NCBI GenBank assembly: GCA_021799715.1
Contig: JAJYZY010000013.1
Coordinates: 1-27,733, forward strand
Direction: 5' to 3'
DNA length: 27,733 bases
DNA from: Planctomycetota bacterium
GTDB lineage: Bacteria > Planctomycetota > Phycisphaerae > WQYP01
Made by a program: the position numbers and the translations under genes. Below, one piece after another: positions 26,227 through 27,733 of this stretch (its first letter is position 1; each line of letters opens with the position of its first letter). The notes below the pieces were generated by a model. The model did no database searches and was not told the origin of the DNA. It was given only the letters and a program-made list of their open reading frames with translations.

Positions 26227-27058
26227 CTTTCTGCCCACCTTCGGGAGTTGCCGCGTCGGCCGCCGCAACATCGGGGTGATCCAGCACAATGCTGCGAACT
26301 TCCAGAAAAGCATATTCTTTCTGGTCGGTAACCAGTTCGCGCTGCCCCAATCCCCTGGACAAACCGCCATCAATGACCCATTGCGTCTTACGCGCCATGC
26401 GTATGGCCGAGTCGGAACTTTTTTCGGAATCCGGATAACGCACGGGAATCAGGCCGAACTTTGTACCCCCGTTTACCCATGTAAAATTAGCGGAAATCCA
26501 TACCACATCGCGCAAATCCACGGGCGGTTCAATTTGAATCTCCCGGATGTTGGTGAAGGGAATCCAGTAATACTTGCCATCCACCATGGCTTCCATCACC
26601 GGCCCCAAGCGTTGATCCGCATCGGCGATCCAGGCAAACGGTTCATCGTTGATCCTACCGCTGATCGCCGGAGCTGCCTCAAATGCCTGCTCGCGAAGGG
26701 CCTGGGACTCTGCGGCCCGGCCGGTAGCCGCAAATTCATCGGCCTGAATGAGTTGCCCCATCCATTCCGGCGGTTGGCCCAGAACCACAGGCGTTGTGCC
26801 GCCGGAAAAAATATCCGCGCGCAACGCTTCGCATTGCAGCGCGACCCGGCAAACCTGCGCCATCAGAAGATTCAAAGGGTCAAGTTCCGCGCACACGTTT
26901 AATTGCGTCAACGCCCGATCCCACTGACCGAGGATGGCCAATAACTGAAATAAGAGCACCCGGAGTTTGGCATCGGAGGGCTTTTTACGCACATCCGCCT
27001 GCACGACAGCCAACGCCTCTTCGAGTTTTCCGGAACGGATCAACTCTTGCGCAGTCAT
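26219..27058 (-). CDS. tagJ: TagJ/ImpE family T6SS accessory protein
   Basis: This 279-residue ImpE-family protein is predicted to be cytoplasmic. Residues about 1-70 form TPR-like helices (SGKLEEALAVVQADVRKKPSDAK, LGQWDRALTQLNVCAELDP). The C-terminal half has the ImpE signatures DGKYYWIPFTNIREIQIEPP and DLRDVVW, then AIRMARKTQWV and GQRELVTDQKEYAFLEVR. In Pseudomonas the homologue (HsiE1/TagJ) binds the sheath protein TssB and is linked to ClpV recycling. Not all T6SS have it. The ATG has GGAG ten bases upstream. It is separated from hcp by 355 non-coding bases and overlaps tssE at its 3' end. Confidence 0.9.
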   Translation of the reverse strand: MTAQELIRSGKLEEALAVVQADVRKKPSDAKLRVLLFQLLAILGQWDRALTQLNVCAELDPLNLLMAQVCRVALQCEALRADIFSGGTTPVVLGQPPEWMGQLIQADEFAATGRAAESQALREQAFEAAPAISGRINDEPFAWIADADQRLGPVMEAMVDGKYYWIPFTNIREIQIEPPVDLRDVVWISANFTWVNGGTKFGLIPVRYPDSEKSSDSAIRMARKTQWVIDGGLSRGLGQRELVTDQKEYAFLEVRSIVLDHPDVAAADAATPEGGQKDG

Positions 27059-27413
27059 GAATTATTATCTCCAAGTGCAATCGTAACTGCGGACGCGATA
27101 GCGGTGCGGTCAGAGCATAGGCACTGAATGCAGTCAATTTTCGGTAATCGGAGAATGGGTCATCTCTTCGGGAAATCAGCACACAATCCCCGCGATGAGC
27201 AATAACCAATATCATCCGCGATCAAACCACAACTCAAGCCGCGCCCCATGACCCGCAATTGAGCTATTCCCCGGAATAAAATGCAATTGGGGAAATTTCC
27301 GCAGCCGCGCCAAAGCGTTTCACAAGCAACTTCAGAGCGGCTGCGGGCAACGCGTCCACACAATTATCGCAACGCCATAGCTATTCCGCAGTGGTGCCCT
27401 GCACGCAACAGCA
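27059..27413. other. Non-coding gap between hcp and tagJ
   Basis: No supported gene lies in these 355 bases; the short open frames show no family features or convincing start sites. The hcp-proximal third holds two inverted repeats, listed separately. I see no convincing promoter for tagJ on the minus strand. Confidence 0.6.
27267..27346 (-). terminator. Two stem-loops downstream of hcp, candidate transcript 3' end or attenuator
   Basis: A 10-bp perfect stem joins GCGGCTGCGG (27337-27346) and CCGCAGCCGC (27299-27308) around a 28-base loop. A second 6-bp stem pairs GGGGAA (27289-27294) with TTCCCC (27267-27272) around 16 bases. Both lie 70-150 bases after the hcp stop in the direction of transcription. 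There is no clear U-run, so intrinsic termination is uncertain. The structures could instead block 3' exonucleases and stabilise hcp mRNA. Confidence 0.45.
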
Positions 27414-27733
27414 TCAGACCTTGGTATTGGTGACGCGGTTCCAACCCGTGTTGCCCGCCTTCGTGACCGATCCATCGGATTTCTGAGCATAATATTCCAT
27501 TTCCACTTTTCCGAATTCAAAGCTGACGGTTTCTTTCAGAGTATCGTTACCGCCGGTAATTCCGGAGAGTTGGTAAGCCGAGACCATACAATCAGTAAAC
27601 TTCAATATCTCGAACGGCTTTTGCCCGGAAGAACCGGTCGACTTCCGGAATGTTACTGTCGCACTTGTCAGATGGCTGCCATCACAAGCCGCGAGCATAA
27701 GATTCGGACTGGCCTTATCAACCGTTTTGGTGA
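27414..27733 (-). CDS. hcp: Hcp (TssD) tube protein, 5' end outside window
   Basis: An open frame of 105 codons plus stop runs off the right edge, so the start is missing. It matches the Hcp C-terminal portion: TKTVDKASPNLMLAACDG, then a CMVSAYQLSGITGG region, ETVSFEFGKVEMEYY, and the terminal GNTGWNRVTNTKV resembling the usual 'GWD...N' ending. Hcp hexamers stack into the inner T6SS tube and are exported. The internal ATG at 27698 is not the true start because conserved sequence continues upstream. The gene is separated from tagJ by a gap with stem-loops, consistent with hcp being made in excess over the other genes. Confidence 0.93.
   Translation of the reverse strand, partial: TKTVDKASPNLMLAACDGSHLTSATVTFRKSTGSSGQKPFEILKFTDCMVSAYQLSGITGGNDTLKETVSFEFGKVEMEYYAQKSDGSVTKAGNTGWNRVTNTKV

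Noticed and set aside
26227..26373. 49-residue N-terminal extension of TssE
   Set aside because: It overlaps tagJ, is unlike TssE N-termini, and ATG 26226 has a suitable ribosome-binding site.
27160..27363. 67-codon minus-strand open frame in the hcp-tagJ gap
   Set aside because: No convincing ribosome-binding site or family resemblance, and it spans the stem-loops.

Overview
The window looks like the chromosome of a Gram-negative bacterium with mid-50s % GC (judged by eye). I lean towards the Planctomycetota/PVC group. The reasons are a Gfo/Idh/MocA dehydrogenase beginning MKVHRVGIIMNGVTGRMG, an AddAB recombination nuclease, a PGM-like putative homoserine kinase beside homoserine dehydrogenase, and a type VI secretion cluster with an ImpE/TagJ protein and DUF2169, DUF3540 and DUF4150 partners. 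The taxonomic placement is inference; no rRNA or tRNA gene is present to fix it.

Layout. (1) 1-1068, minus: 5' part of a Gfo/Idh/MocA oxidoreductase that runs off the left edge. (2) 1226-8553, plus: addB then addA, overlapping by ATGA, encoding a helicase-nuclease for double-strand-break end resection. (3) 8664-11383, plus: homoserine dehydrogenase followed by a cofactor-independent phosphoglycerate-mutase-like protein, together plausibly two steps of threonine synthesis. An 11-bp inverted repeat separates addA from hom. (4) 11407-27733, minus: a type VI secretion (T6SS) operon that converges on region 3. Read in its own direction it is hcp (cut by the right edge), tagJ, tssE, tssF, tssG, tssH (clpV), tssI (vgrG), a DUF2169-pentapeptide fusion, a long pentapeptide-repeat protein, a DUF3540 protein and a DUF4150 PAAR-like protein.

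How the T6SS genes fit together. Hcp forms the tube, TssE/F/G are baseplate parts, ClpV recycles the sheath with TagJ as accessory, and VgrG plus the DUF4150 protein form the spike and tip. The sheath genes tssB/tssC and the membrane-complex and assembly genes tssJ/K/L/M/A are absent here and would have to lie to the right of the window or elsewhere.

The most unusual stretch is the spike/cargo island at 11407-19985. It has no recognisable toxin domain. Its VgrG carries a long hydrophobic helical hairpin inside its C-terminal beta-rich shaft. The DUF2169 adaptor is fused to a pentapeptide beta-helix through a linker with three degenerate ~50-residue repeats. A second gene encodes an almost pure pentapeptide protein of about 666 residues, and the DUF3540 protein itself looks like a small OB-fold plus beta-needle. 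I regard this island as the best candidate for an undescribed spike or cargo architecture.
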